This document shows, in pieces, positions 11,410 to 23,100 of a stretch of DNA of 54,785 nucleotides. The stretch is from NCBI GenBank assembly GCA_001430745.1, contig KQ482063.1, positions 1,348,889 to 1,403,673 of the forward strand, read 5' to 3'. Position numbers and translations under genes: made by a program. The notes under the pieces were generated by a model. That model did not search any database, was not told the origin of the DNA, and was given only the letters and a program-made list of their open reading frames with translations. Every line of letters starts with the position of its first letter. Positions within the stretch are counted from its first letter, which is position 1. The stretch is from Auxenochlorella pyrenoidosa (taxonomy: Eukaryota > Chlorophyta > Trebouxiophyceae > Chlorellales > Chlorellaceae).

Positions 11410-14051
11410 ATGGTGTCAGCTTGCACAGCGGCACCAGCAATGCTTCCAGCTAGCGGCACGTGGCGGGCGCGTCCCGCAAATGTGTCTCTGCGGAGCACCG
11501 CTGTAGCCGCTGTTTGGAGCGGCCTGGGCAAGCGCCAAGAGCATCGGCTCTTCATCTTTGGCCTGGGCTACACAGGGCTGGGTGAGCAGCGGGGATGGCG
11601 TGCGCTGGGTGCAGCGTAACTGTCGCTGAGAATGCTGTAGGGCACTACTGTTCCTGCTCCATGCCTGTGGCTCTCTTTGGCTGCTCCTTGGCGGGCTTGG
11701 GCTCGCCACCAGCCAGTTGCCCTGGCCAGCGTTAGGCCTGCCGGGCTTGGCAAGGGTATGCAGCGCCACAGCCAGGGGTGGGGCATGACGGCCTGCCCGC
11801 CCCCTGCCTGCCTGCAGGGGCTGCACGCTTCTTCCAGCATCGCGGCTGGGATGTGGCGGGCACGTGCCGCACCGAGGAGAAGTGCGAGCGGCTGGCCCAG
11901 CGGGGCATCCGCACCCACCACTTTGACCCCACAGAGTGGGACACCCTCGGGTGCGCTCGGGCTGCTGGCGCCCTGCTGCCCGCCCTCCCCCCTGGCGTAC
12001 GCCGGAGCGGGACTCTGGCACCTGCCAGCCTGGGCCCGCACTGGCAGCCCGCACTAGCTTTGTGCGCCCATGGGCAGCGGGGCGCAAGGCAGCCCCTGCC
12101 CCCGTGCTGCCCGCCCCAGCCTGGACCCCTCGTCTCACCTCCCCCCTGCCCCCGCCCGCTGCGCAGCGGCAAGGCGCTGGAGAGCCTGCGCCACGCCACC
12201 CACGTGCTGTCCACGGTGCCGCCCGACTCGGAGAGCGGCGTCGACCCCGTGGTGATGGCGCACGCGCAGCAGCTGAGCGAGCGGGCCGAGGGCTTCCGCT
12301 GGGTGGGCTACATCTCCAGCACCTCGGGTGAGGGGCGCCGCTGGCGCGCTGGCACGCTGGCACGATACACAGCATGCAGGGCCCCAGGGGAGGGGGCCTC
12401 CTGCCGTTTGCTGGGACTTGCGGGGCGCCACCTGACATGCCGGCCACGTGCCATGCGCAGCAGCGCCTGACCTACAGCCTTTGACGGTGGTGCTATTCGG
12501 CGTTCCCCTTTCGGCCTCTGAACCTGCCCTCTGGTGTTACCCTTTGCGCCTGAGCAGTGTATGGCGACTATGAGGGCGAGTGGGTTGATGAGGGCAGCGA
12601 GCTGCGAGCCGCAGGCGGCAAGGTGGGCTGGCCCCAGGGGACTTTTGCCGGCGGCGTGTCCGGCCCTGCTGCCCCGTGGCTGCAGCGATGATGTTTAAGC
12701 GCTCCTTCCCCCGGCTTTGCTTGTTTATGTTTGTATGTCCCACATCCGCGCCGGCATGCGCGCTATGGTTGCCGCGCCCCTGCCTACTGCCCTCATGCCC
12801 CGCGCCCATGCGACCAGGGCTTTGCACGCGTCATGGCGGAGCACGAGTGGCTCGCGCTGCACGACAACTTTGGCCTGCCGGTGCACATCTTCAGATGCGG
12901 CGGCATCTACGGTGGGTGCCAGGGGGGGGGGGGGCGGCGGCCATGGCGCAGCCCGGCACCGGCAGGGACAACCGCCTGCGCCACGCCATGCCGGCCTGGC
13001 CTGCCGGCTTGCGTGGCCAGCAACCCTGCTGTGCAGACCCCCCTGCTTCCACCTGCATTCATTGCTGGTGCTTGGCGTCCTCGCTGCTGCCCTGGTGCAG
13101 GGCCCGGGCGCAGCGCCATCGAGGCCGCCAAGCGCGCCCTGGCGGGCGGCGAGGCGCCCCCCTCGGCGGCGCGCCGCGCCCGCCAGCGCTACACCGCGCG
13201 CTGCCACGTCTACGACATCTGCCAGGCTCTGGAGGCCTCCATGCGGCAACCCCGCCCCGGGGCCGCCTACAACATAGCCGACGACGACCCGGCAGACAGG
13301 GGCACCGTCATGGCGTTTGCCCAGGAGCTCCTGCACCGGCAGGCGGCGGGGCTGCCGCTGCCAGACCCCGGCTGGGGCTCCCCCACGCCCACAGCAGCAG
13401 CAGCGGTGGCCAGCGTGGCAGCGGCGGGACGTGGGGGAGGCGGCAGCGGTGGTGGCGGCGGGGGCCAGGCAGGGCGTNNNNNNNNNNNNNNNNNNNNNNN
13501 NNNNNNNNNNNNNNNNNNNNNNNNNNNNNNNNNNNNNNNNNNNNNNNNNNNNNNNNNNNNNNNNNNNNNNNNNNNNNNNNNNNNNNNNNNNNNNNNNNNN
13601 NNNNNNNNNNNNNNNNNNNNNNNNNNNNNNNNNNNNNNNNNNNNNNNNNNNNNNNNNNNNNNNNNNNNNNNNNNNNNNNNNNNNNNNNNNNNNNNNNNNN
13701 NNNNNNNNNNNNNNNNNNNNNNNNNNNNNNNNNNNNNNNNNNNNNNNNNNNNNNNNNNNNNNNNNNNNNNNNNNNNNNNNNNNNNNNNNNNNNNNNNNNN
13801 NNNNNNNNNNNNNNNNNNNNNNNNNNNNNNNNNNNNNNNNNNNNNNNNNNNNNNNNNNNNNNNNNNNNNNNNNNNNNNNNNNNNNNNNNNNNNNNNNNGG
13901 CGGCGCTGGGGCTGTGAGGCTTGAGGAGAAGAGGGTCAGGAATGCGCGCATCAAGCAGGAGCTGGGCGTGCAGCTGGCCTTCCCTTCCTACCGGGAGGGG
14001 CTGGCGGCCATTGTGGCCGGCGACCGGCGGCCGTTTGAGCCGCTCTCTTGA
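11410..14051 (+). CDS. YeeZ-like NAD(P)-binding Rossmann (extended SDR) protein
   Basis: Exons 11410-11581, 11818-11950, 12167-12327, 12558-12622, 12818-12911, then 13101 into the assembly gap, and a last segment 13899-14051 ending TGA. An N-terminal Ser/Ala/Arg-rich stretch (transit-peptide-like) precedes LFIFGLGYTGLGAARFF, the glycine-rich dinucleotide-binding loop split by intron 1. It is followed by HRGWDVAGTCRTEEK, STVPPDSESGVDP, WVGYISSTS joined to VYGDYEGEWVDE, HIFRCGGIYG, and RCHVYDICQALEASM with AYNIADDDP. This is the pattern of the plant/cyanobacterial YeeZ group, NAD(P)-dependent epimerase/dehydratase-like proteins of unknown substrate. After the gap, ARIKQELGVQLAFPSYREGL is the family's usual C-terminus. 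A Gly/Ser/Ala-rich stretch runs into the gap and its length is unknown. Start chosen as the first ATG of the frame; 11440 is an alternative. Confidence 0.85.
13478..13898. other. Assembly gap (421 N)
   Basis: Unresolved bases inside the YeeZ-like gene. The flanking sequence on the left is GGC/GGT-rich, which probably caused the gap. Open frames running across the N have no meaning. Confidence 0.99.
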
Positions 14052-15137
14052 TTGGCGCAGGCTTGGATGGCCTCGCCGAGCGCAGTTTTCCCCGCCTCCA
14101 GTGACCAGGTCAGCCTGGCTTGCACCCTCGGTTTTCCACTCTCTCTCCCCCTGTATTTGCGACACTGTATATCATGTGCTCCCACCACATCCATGCCCTT
14201 CTGGACGATCTCCCCCCTATACACATTCATCTGCTTCCTCCTGTGCCACCTGCGGCGACCGAGTCACAAAAACCACTGTCGACCATGACCACACCGATAA
14301 AGCGGCCCCCATGAGGGAGTTGACCAGCAGCAGCAAGGTGCAGCACAGACCATTGCAAGACCCTGCTATAATTCCATGGCTGCGAGACTCTGGCTCCTCC
14401 TTGTTCTGCAGTGAGCTGTTCCTGCCCGCAAGTCCTGCCGTTACCATGGGCTTGCCAGCAGGTGGCTCCCCGAAGAGCGGCTGCGCCTGAGCTCTTGCAG
14501 CATGTTTATTTCGTGGGGCTGCTGCATTCATCACCTCTTTATTCCGAGGTATCAGTCTGTAACCACCTGCACAGTACCTGAGCCGCGGATGGGGCACGTA
14601 CCCAGCCCCCCAGCGAGGTGAGCAAGGCGGTGCCGCCTGCGTTGGAACCCACTGTGGCGGTGCTGCGCCAGCGGGCCGCTGGCGGCGTGCTCGGGCTTGT
14701 TATATGATTGTTCGATACATGCTAGGCCGTAAATACGTGCGGCGCGGCCCTGAAACCCACGCTACCAAAGCGAGACCCACAGTGGGTGCCAGGGTGTGCT
14801 GTCCATGCTGCGCTGCAGTCCGCCTCTTCGGCGACAAAGCCCCCCTCGCACATGTTACATATCAGCTCTAGATGCTCGATTTTGCAGCATCCGACCGACC
14901 AACTACAGCCCCGTTTGGCCAAGCCTCTGACCTGGACAGTGGCTACGCCTGTTCGGCCCTGAACGTAGATCTGGCCATTGTTGTCCACACAGAAGACTTG
15001 CTCGAGCTTATCGAGCACCTACAGCCCTTCTCAAACCCCGGCTGCCAAGAGCGGCACATTCCGCCTTTGGGTTGCGGTCCAAGTTGCGGCGGCCTGTGCA
15101 CTGTTAGCCGTCTGCAAGATATTGGTCGCCTCTGAGC
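14052..15137. other. Intergenic, 3' UTR of YeeZ-like gene and upstream of GCC2/GCC3 gene
   Basis: No convincing coding exon on either strand. Base composition is lower in GC than the exons. Contains a TGTAA signal about 500 nt after the upstream stop codon. Confidence 0.55.
14558..14562 (+). terminator. TGTAA poly(A) signal of the YeeZ-like gene
   Basis: Green-algal polyadenylation motif in the 3' flank, about 507 nt after the TGA at 14049-14051. Confidence 0.5.
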
Positions 15138-18100
15138 ATGGCACGACGCTTCGCTTGTGTGCTGGCAGCCGTCCTGCTGGTCGCCGCCGCCACGAGCGTG
15201 CAGGCAGTGACCTGCAGTGCTGGCGAGGAGCCCTCAGACACGGGCTGCCAGAAGTGCCCAGCAGGCAAATACAATGATGTTCCTGGTGAGAGCACCCTAC
15301 TCTGGTTGCAACTTCTCAGCCTGCTGCTGCAGGGTGCCCTGCACTTGGCTGCTCGTTTAACCGGCATTTATGTGCCGCTGCTGCTGCTGCTCACTGTGGT
15401 GCCCATTGCTCACATACTCCTTCATTTTTTCTGCCCTTGCAGGCGAGAGCTGCAAGGTCACCCCTGCAGGCCAGTACACCAACCTCGCAGGCAGCACAAC
15501 CGCTAAGAAATGGTGAGCCAGCTGGGCAGGCGGCTGGCATGCACCCACGCTCTGCGGCACGGCGGTACCAGCGAGCGCTCGGCCGGTCCTGGTGCATCGA
15601 GCTGTCTGCCCAGCCCGAGCTGGGAGACCTGGGCATCCAACTATCCTGCTGTCTTCTTGCCCCACCCCTCCCGCAGCCAGCCAGGCCGGTACAGCCTGGC
15701 AGGTGCCACCACCTGCACGTCCTGCCCCCGCGGCATGTATGCTGCAAACGAAGGCTCCGCATCCTGCGACAACTGCCCCCTCGGATTTTATGCCTCCTCC
15801 ACTGGCGGTGAGTGCAGTGGCGCTCCGCGCTCGCACAACAGCGACGCGTTCCGTGCCTCTTTGCAGACGTGCATCGCACCTGTGAGCAGCGCCTCACCCC
15901 TTCCTACCCCCAGTCACTTCATGCTGCAGCCTCCACGTGCACCCCTGCACCCGCCGGCTCCTTTGTCAACTCTACGGGTGCTGCCTCCTCTGCGCTCTGC
16001 CCTTCCGGCACCTTTTCGGATGCCACTGGCCAGTCCGCCTGCTCCCCGTGCTTGCCTGGCCAGTATGCCGCCGCGGAGGGCTCAACGTATTGCACAGTGA
16101 GCCGAGCACTGCTTGCCCTGCTCTTGATGAGGAGGGTCCGTTTGGGCTTGATGTCTGCCATGCTGCGCCTTGTAGCCAACCTGTTCCGCACTGGAGCGTA
16201 CATACCCTTCCAGACAGATTGCCCTTGACTGGGAGAGTGTCAGCATTGTGCATGCGCACGCTGATACCAGCCTGCTACTCGTCTCTTGCTGCCCCTCCTG
16301 CAGCCGTGCGATGCCGGCTACTTCACCGCCCAGGCCAGCTCTGACTTGTGCCAGCCATGCAGCATGGGGACGTACGCAGACAAGACCGGGTCTGCAAGCT
16401 GTGCCCCCTGCCCTGCTGGTTACTTTTCGGACAGCGATGGCGGTGAGCGTGCTGTGCAGGGGAAGGAGGACGCCCTGGCTTTGCTGTGCAGTGCGCAGGG
16501 ATGGCTCTGTGGATCTGTGGCAGCTTGGCGCGGCCTGCATGGATGATCGCCCTGCGATATCTGCCCCCCGCCTTGCTGAGCTGACCCTGCTGCCTCGGGC
16601 CCTACTTGTGCGCAGCCCTCAGCTGCCAGGCCGCGCCCATCGGATCTTATGTCGGCACTGTGGGTGCTGCAGCATCCACCCCATGGTGAGCGGCCGCCAA
16701 ACCAGGCGCAGCCCTGCTGGCAATTCAGCAAGCCCTGCCACGCCCACGTGCTTCCCTCCCAGTCATTTTCGTTCCTCACGCCAACCTCCGCACTCCTGCA
16801 GCACGGCGGGTACCTACGCGGCAAGCGAGGGCCAGGCCTCCTGCACCCCTTGCCCCGCTGGCAGCATCAACACGCGTAGCGGCATGGACTCGTGCCAGCC
16901 GTGCGACCCCGGGTTCTACGCCAGCTCCACCACCAAGTGCAGCCCCGCCTCGGCCGGCTACTTTGTCAGGTCCTCGGGGGCGGCTTCGCAGACGCCCTGG
17001 TGAGCTGGCGCCGGCTGGCAGTGCCGCTGGCTGTTCGCTCGGTGCCCGCTGCGGCCGCTTTCTTGCCAGCACCCTTGCTTTGCGACTACAAACCAAGCCA
17101 CCGGAGCTCCACGCACCCTGCCTGCAGCCCCGCCGGGACAGCCAACGGCCTGTCTGGCCAGACAGCCTGCCAGCCCTGCCCTCCAGGCAGCTACTCCGCC
17201 ACCACCGGTGCTCAGCAGTGCTCCATCTGCCAGCCCGGCACCTTCAGCAGCAAGTCGCGCTCCACTTCCTGCACCAACTGCAAGGCTGGCAGCGCAGCAC
17301 CCAAGGCAAACGCCACGGCCTGCACCCTTTGGTGAGCAGCTGCTGCTGCGGGCGAGGGCAGCAGTGGCGCTTGAACTTGCATCTTGCATACACCGCCTCG
17401 TGGGGATGTATGCCCAGCTCAGCGGGCCCCAGAGGGCTCAACATTGGCCCGGCCCAAACAATGCTGTCAGCAGTGTGCCCGCACACCGGAGTGCGCTGAG
17501 TGGCTGCTTGCGCCCGCTGTTTCCCGCCCCGCAGCTCACCTGGCACCTTCGCCAAATTCGCCAAGGCCACTGCATGCCAGGCGTGCACCAAGGGCTTCCA
17601 TTGCCCCAGCAACGGCATGACGTGAGTACGATGCCACTGGAATGAGGTAGCCTTGTCGTGGCACAGCTCAGCATGCATGGGGGCCCATTCCTTGTGCTGA
17701 CTTGCAACCCCGACTGAGCTGAGCAAACGGGTAAGACCCGCATGCATCTCCTCTGCAGCGGCCCTGGGCCTTGCCCTGTTGGCACATACAGCAACGCGCC
17801 AAGCCTGAAGAGCTGCCTCAAGTGGTGAGTGTCGAGTTGAGGGCAACAAGCCAGCTTGTGCACTACCGTTGTTGCCCTCGCCATGTGCCAACAGCATCGT
17901 GCCCTTCTGCCCAGCTTATCCTGTCACTACTGCTGCCAAAATCCAACATTCTCCTCTGCCCTCATTCGCAGTGCTGTGAACACATATTCCGCCGGTGGTG
18001 GCACCACCAAGCCAGTAGCGGTGCTGGCATGCAGTCGCTGGTAAGCGCAGTGACATGCATGAAGTGCTGGCATGGCCGCCTGTCTGTTTGCTTGCAAGCT

Positions 18101-18304
18101 TGGCATGTTTCGTAGGCAGCGGCAGGGGCCAGCTGCCCCCCAGATGCATGTCATGCTTTAGCCATGCCCTCATTGGCGCAGCCACATCCCTCCCTTTTCT
18201 GTTGCAGCCTCGGCACCAATAGCACCTGCAAGCTGACCGGCCAGGGCCAGTGCACAGCAACCGCAAGCTGCCCAAAGACGCGGGCGCGTCGCCTCATGCA
18301 GTGA
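15138..18304 (+). CDS. Secreted Cys-rich protein with GCC2/GCC3 (ephrin-receptor-like) repeats
   Basis: Twelve exons: 15138-15285, 15443-15512, 15677-15807, 15930-16096, 16304-16442, 16616-16685, 16802-16999, 17128-17331, 17535-17621, 17759-17824, 17972-18040, 18208-18304; 481 residues, all phases consistent. Residues 1-23 are a signal peptide (two Arg, then a Leu/Val/Ala core ending VQA). The rest is a chain of about ten units of the form C-x2-C-PAG-x-(Y/F)-(10-15 residues)-(S/T)C, for example CQKCPAGKYND, TSCPRGMYAANEGSASC, CAPCPAGYFSD, QPCPPGSYSATTG and CQPGTFSSKS. This is the GCC2/GCC3 fold of extracellular proteins. No membrane anchor is seen after the repeats; the C-terminus is short and basic (KTRARRLMQ). 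Function is unknown; a cell-wall or surface role is likely from the fold and secretion. Six of its eleven introns split a Cys codon as TG|Y. Confidence 0.85.
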
Positions 18305-18875
18305 CCGACCCGTGGCCAGCAACTGGCCACCCATCCACACCAAAATGCGTTTGTGCTCCATTTTATGCTGACAATCCTGCCAATAGAATTGCTCTTGCGC
18401 CTCGCAAGAACGCCAACAGCCGAGGTCCCTGCCCTGTGCCCAACTGCACCCGATTCATTCCTTCACAGCCTTGCTTTCAACACAGCCCTGCACTATCCCA
18501 TGATGCTGCCGCTTCCTGTCCCCTTTGCGGCCAGCTGACTCTGCGCGTCTATACGATGCACTCAAGATTGATGCTCTAAGTGTTGAGCAACACAACTGCT
18601 TGAATTATAACAGTGCGAGCCAAGGCGGGCTGAAATGCACGGGGCGCAGGAAGGGCAGGAGCCACTTGCAATAGAAAAAGGGGCTACAGCAAGCAGCATG
18701 CAGGGTGTAGCAGAATGGGCGGACCGCAGATGGAGAGGGGTAGATGGAAGAGTACAGAGAGGAGTGCAGCCGGGCTCGGCAGCGGATCCAGACGGGCTGC
18801 TCTAGGGAGGCACCCAGGCAAGGGCTCATTGGCATGCGCAACAGCGAGGCGGTCTCAGAGGGCCCTGCCGCGCCA
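18305..18875. other. Convergent intergenic region
   Basis: Between the stop codons of the GCC2/GCC3 gene (+) and the poly-Q gene (-). It must hold both 3' UTRs. I see no motif-bearing frame here. Confidence 0.55.
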
Positions 18876-19222
18876 TCACCAGTACCATCCGGGTCCAATC
18901 CATGCCGAACCAGCCATTTCTCCAAGCAGCAGGCCGCCGGTGAAGGCCGTGGCACCCAGCAGGAAGGGGTCGGCGCCGCCATACCCCCGTTCCTCAATGA
19001 TGATTGTCTGGGGAGGCTGCCAGTAGGCGGGTGGTGGAGGGGGCGGGCAGGGGTAGCTGCAGTAGCCGGCGGCAGGGCTGCATAGATAGCCCATGACTGG
19101 CGGCTGCGGGGGTGGCGCAGCGTAGCCAGCCGGCGCAGCAGGCAGGTAGGGGCCAGCTGGGCGTGGAGTGGCCTGCGGCGGCGAAGCTGCGGTGGAGATG
19201 TTCAGGTTGATCTCCGCTGGCA

Positions 19223-19262
<40 letters not shown>

Positions 19263-19328
19263 CTGGAAGGGGTTCTGCGTCTCCTCCCAGTTGCAGGGTG
19301 CTGGCGGTGCCGTGGGAGCAGCACCCAT
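18876..19328 (-). CDS. Poly-Q / Pro-rich protein with Gly-rich hydrophobic C-terminus
   Basis: A 150-residue open exon starting MGAAPTAPPAP. A run of 12 Gln is followed by a Pro/Ala/Tyr-rich middle with PYLPAAPAGYAAPPPQP and two Cys (YLCSPAAGYC). The C-terminus, ADPFLLGATAFTGGLLLG-EMAGSAW, resembles the small Gly-rich hydrophobic end of plant XYPPX/Gly-rich protein A3-like proteins. In those, a Pro/Tyr-rich region precedes a G-A-A-x-L-x-G-G-L-L-x-G segment; that comparison is from memory. The frame remains open upstream to an ATG at 19433, but GCCCCAGCAG just upstream of this ATG could be an acceptor, in which case a first exon is missing from this model. Not assigned to a function. Confidence 0.55.
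19224..19259 (-). repeat. (CAG)11 + CAA trinucleotide repeat encoding poly-Q
   Basis: Eleven perfect CTG units on the plus strand (19227-19259) preceded by TTG. On the minus strand this is an in-frame run of 12 Gln codons in the Pro-rich protein. Confidence 0.9.
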
Positions 19329-20146
19329 CCTGCTGGGGCGGAGCGGTGCAGTCGGGGAGCGCGAGGCTGTGCAGGGAGGAGGGCGGCACCGCAGGCGTGG
19401 CGATTGTCGCGTTTCAAACTTGATTAGCGACAATCACTGTTGCTGTCAGCTTTCAAAGGCCGCGAATCCCGCGGCCCTCGTGGCCAGCTGGCCTGTGCCA
19501 GCTGTGGACGGGCATGAACGTGTTGCATGGTATGATGGAACATTGTTGTGAAGGTGTATGAGATCAAAAGGAGCTGCTTCGAGCGTGGGAGGGAATGGCA
19601 CGCAATGGCAGGGCGGCAGGATGCAGAACGTACTGTGGATGTGCATCATTCCCGCTCTCAGGCAGTAGGCAGCTTATAAGAGGAGCTGACCCGACATGAC
19701 GGATGCATATTGTGGCTGTGCACGGGCCAGCGTAGCTGCTTGATGGAGTGATGCAGCCTGCAAAACGTAGGTGGTCTGGCTGATCCTGTGCTTCTGCCAC
19801 CACCCATGATGGCAACCTGTGGGCCACACCAAAGTGTTCGCAGTACTACAGACTCGTCGGTTTGGCCATGTGAATTTGAGGGGGTAGCGCTTCGCCACAT
19901 CTTTGAGGCAGCTTGCTTCTCATGCCGCCACGTCGCGGCGCTGCCGCCAGGTTGTCATGCGGCGCTCATCCCTGCAGCATCTTTCGGGTAGGCGGAAAAG
20001 CCCTTGAAGCAATGAATACAAGTCCTAATTGACAGCACGGGCGATATTCTTGTGCTAAGCGCTCCTCTGCTGAACGCTCCCCTTCTGGGGTGGGCCTATC
20101 GGCGGCTCCTTGATTATTTCGATCCTCAAAAAGTGATCAGACAAAC
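19329..20146. promoter_or_regulatory. Divergent upstream region poly-Q gene / S1P lyase
   Basis: About 800 bp between two divergent genes, lower in GC than the exons. Expected to hold both promoters and possibly a first exon of the poly-Q gene. No TATA or named element recognised. Confidence 0.45.
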
Positions 20147-23100
20147 ATGTACAAGGCGCAGGAGTGGTCTGGTGAGCCTCGGCGTTCTCTGAGTTTGCAA
20201 TAGCGGTGGCTCGGGAGGCCTCTCTGCCAACGTCTTACTGCGCCCGGATCCTCCTCGCAGAGATAGTGCGCTCGGTGGGCAATGCGGTGCAGCCGGCGCT
20301 TGCGGCGGCCGCTGAAGCGGCCCAGCCGCTCGCAGCTGCGGCACAGCCGTATGTCCAGCCAGTCGTGGCAGCTGCTGCCCCTTATGTGCGCCGCCTGCAG
20401 CCCCTGGCCGCGCATGCGGTGGCTGCTGCTGCGCCGCATGCGCAGGCGGCCGCGCAATGGGCCAACCGCCAGGCGGGCGCGCTGGAGCCGTGGCAGCTCA
20501 TGCTGCTCACGGCCGTCGCAACGCTGCTGTTGGCGCGCCTGCTCCGTTTGCTGCGCACCGTGACTGCCACCATCCAGGACAAGGGTGAGGAGCCTCGCAT
20601 GGCTGCTGCTCCAGCCAGCCGTCTGCCCAGGGACCCCAGGGAGACGTGCGGCCATCGGCAGGGCAGCAGGATGTGCACCAGCTGCCTCCTGCCATGATCG
20701 ATGCCAGCCCAGACTTGCCGCCGGCCCGTACCACAACCCCCTGCAGGCCTGCCTCAGCTACTGGCTGGCTTCTTGTTGGACCTGCCCCTTGTGCGGGGCC
20801 GTGTGCAGCGCCAGCAGGCCAAGATTGAAGGCCAGATCCGAGACGAGCTGCGCAAGAAGGCGGCTGAGGGTGGGTGGCGCGCCGCAGCAGGCCACGAGCG
20901 CATGCTTGCTGCGTCGGCGCCCGTGCTTCTCGGCTTGCCGCAGGCCTACCACAGGCGGCGCGGGCTCAGGCTGTTCCTTGGAATGATGCCCACTCATCCT
21001 GCTCCTGCGCTTGCTGTGGCGTGAGCACCCCTCCGGACTCACCTGCGATGTTTCTTGCCATTGGGGCCGCCTCCCTCCCCCGCAGGCGGCGCGCCGCCGG
21101 GCCTGCGCCAGCTGCCCAAGCATGGCACGGCGCCCAACGACGTCAAGCGCCAGCTCAAGTACAAGGAGGGGGAGGATGTGAAATTCAACGATGGCGACAG
21201 CCGCGTGTCGGGCAAGCACCAGGGCAGGGAAAGGCGGGCAGCCCTGTCGTGCCCGCTTGGCCGCCACCGCTGTCCGCGCCCGGGTCACTTGGGTGACAAC
21301 AGGGGGGCTGGGGCGTACGTGGGGCGCTCGCGCCGCTGGGCGGCTGTCGCCTGTGCGGCGGCCGCGCCGTCTGCCGGCCTGCCGGCAAGGCCGTGATGGC
21401 AGGAGGCGGTACGCTCAGTGCAGCACGCCCTGTCACCCCCAGCGCCACCTCCAACCTGCGTCCCTCCCAGCCAGCGCCCACCGCTGCGGCCCTGCTGCAC
21501 CTGTCCCTGAGCCGCAGGCACTGTGTACATGACCGGCGCAGTGCACAAGGCGCTGCTGAACGAGGCGTATGCCATGTTCAGCATCACCAACCCCATGCAC
21601 TCTGACGTCTTCCCCTCTGTGCGGCGCATGGAGGGGGAGGTGGTGGCCATGACGGCCTCGATCCTGGGAGGTGGGCGGGGCGAGGCTGGGGGGGCCAGCA
21701 TGCCGCGTGTGCAGGGGCTTGCACAGGAGGGTGGAGCAGCAGCGGCTGTCGGCCGTGGCAAGCCTTCGTGCCTTGGCTGGCTGCCCGCTTCCACGGCAAG
21801 ACTGCTGCATCTGAGGCTAGCAAGCGACCCGTGAGCAGCAATCTGCACGGGGTTCGCGTGTATCTTGGACCCTCACACCACCGCCTCGGCCCCCCCCCTT
21901 CCCTGCCTGCCAGGCGGCCCACATGGCGACCCGGGCGTGTGCGGCAGCATGACCAGCGGCGGCACCGAGTCCATCCTCACCGCAGTCAAGGCCTCGCGCG
22001 ACTACATGGCCGCCAGGCGCGGCATCACCGAGCCGGAGATGGTGATGGCGGTGTCGGCGCATGCCGCCTTTGTCAAGGCCGCAGGTGGGCCGCCCAGCCC
22101 CCGCGGCCCGGGGCTGTGGCATGCAGGCGTCCAGCGGCAGCACGGCTGCGGGGACACAGCGTGCGGCGGCAACCCTGCATCGGCATGCCGGGCGATGGGG
22201 ATGAGGAGCCAGCAGGCTGCTGGTCCACGCCAGATGTCCCGCGGCAGCCTGCTTGCCAAACCCACTCCCACCTCACACCCACCAGCTGTCCCTGTACCCC
22301 TCGCCCCTCGACTGCAGAGTACTTCCAGATCCGGCTGGTGCGCCTGCCGGTAGGCGCCGACTTCCGCCTCTCCGCCTCGGCCGTGCGGCGCGCCATCACG
22401 CCGAACACCGTCCTGGTGGTGGCCTCCGCGCCCGGCTTCCCCCACGGCGTGGTCGACCATGTGGAGGAGATTGCCAAGGTGGGGAGGCTCTGCTGGTGGC
22501 GGTGCTGCGTGGCGGGCAGGAGGAGGGGTGCAGAGGCGCGCATCGCGCACCGACTGCGCCTTCGCTGTGAGGCAGCCATGCGTGCCGTCGTCTGCAGCCC
22601 CTGCACCCCCACCGCCCGGCCCACCCCGCCCCCGCAGATCGTGCGCCGGCGCGGCGTGCCCCTGCACGTCGACTGCTGCCTGGGCGGCTTTGTGCTGCCC
22701 TTTGCTGCCAAGCTGGGCTACCGCGTGCCGCGCTTCGACTTCTCGGTGCCGGGCGTGACCAGCATGAGTGTGGACACGCACAAGGTGGGGACGAGGGGGG
22801 GCGGGGGGGGGGGGGGGGGGCTAACGGCGCAGGCAGGGGTGATGGTAGCGGGGGGAGGCCGAGGGCAGCAGCAAGGGAGGTGCACGAGTGTGGCGAGCAA
22901 AGGGAAGAGCCTGGCCTCGCTTGCGCTGGTCTTGTCTGCTTGGTCAGGACCTGGCGCTGTTGTGGCGGCACAGGCGGCCAGCCTGAGTGAGGTGCTGGCG
23001 CATGCAGTCCACTGCTGTCCCTCGGACCGGGCAGCTGCACCGCTCGTCGCTCCACCACCCTTAGACAGCAGCCCGCCACCTGCACCCCTGCAGTTTGGCA

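Noticed and set aside
12676..14165. Long open frames on both strands spanning 12676-14165
   Set aside because: They cross the N gap, so most of their length is undefined; only the YeeZ-like exons on either side are real.
15357..15897. Minus-strand frames opposite the GCC2/GCC3 gene
   Set aside because: They overlap exons whose plus-strand reading has a regular Cys-repeat pattern and phase-consistent introns.
19224..19259. CTG-repeat frames on the plus strand (poly-Leu/poly-Cys)
   Set aside because: The minus-strand frame gives a longer protein with a coherent C-terminus; plus-strand frames are shadows of the CAG repeat.
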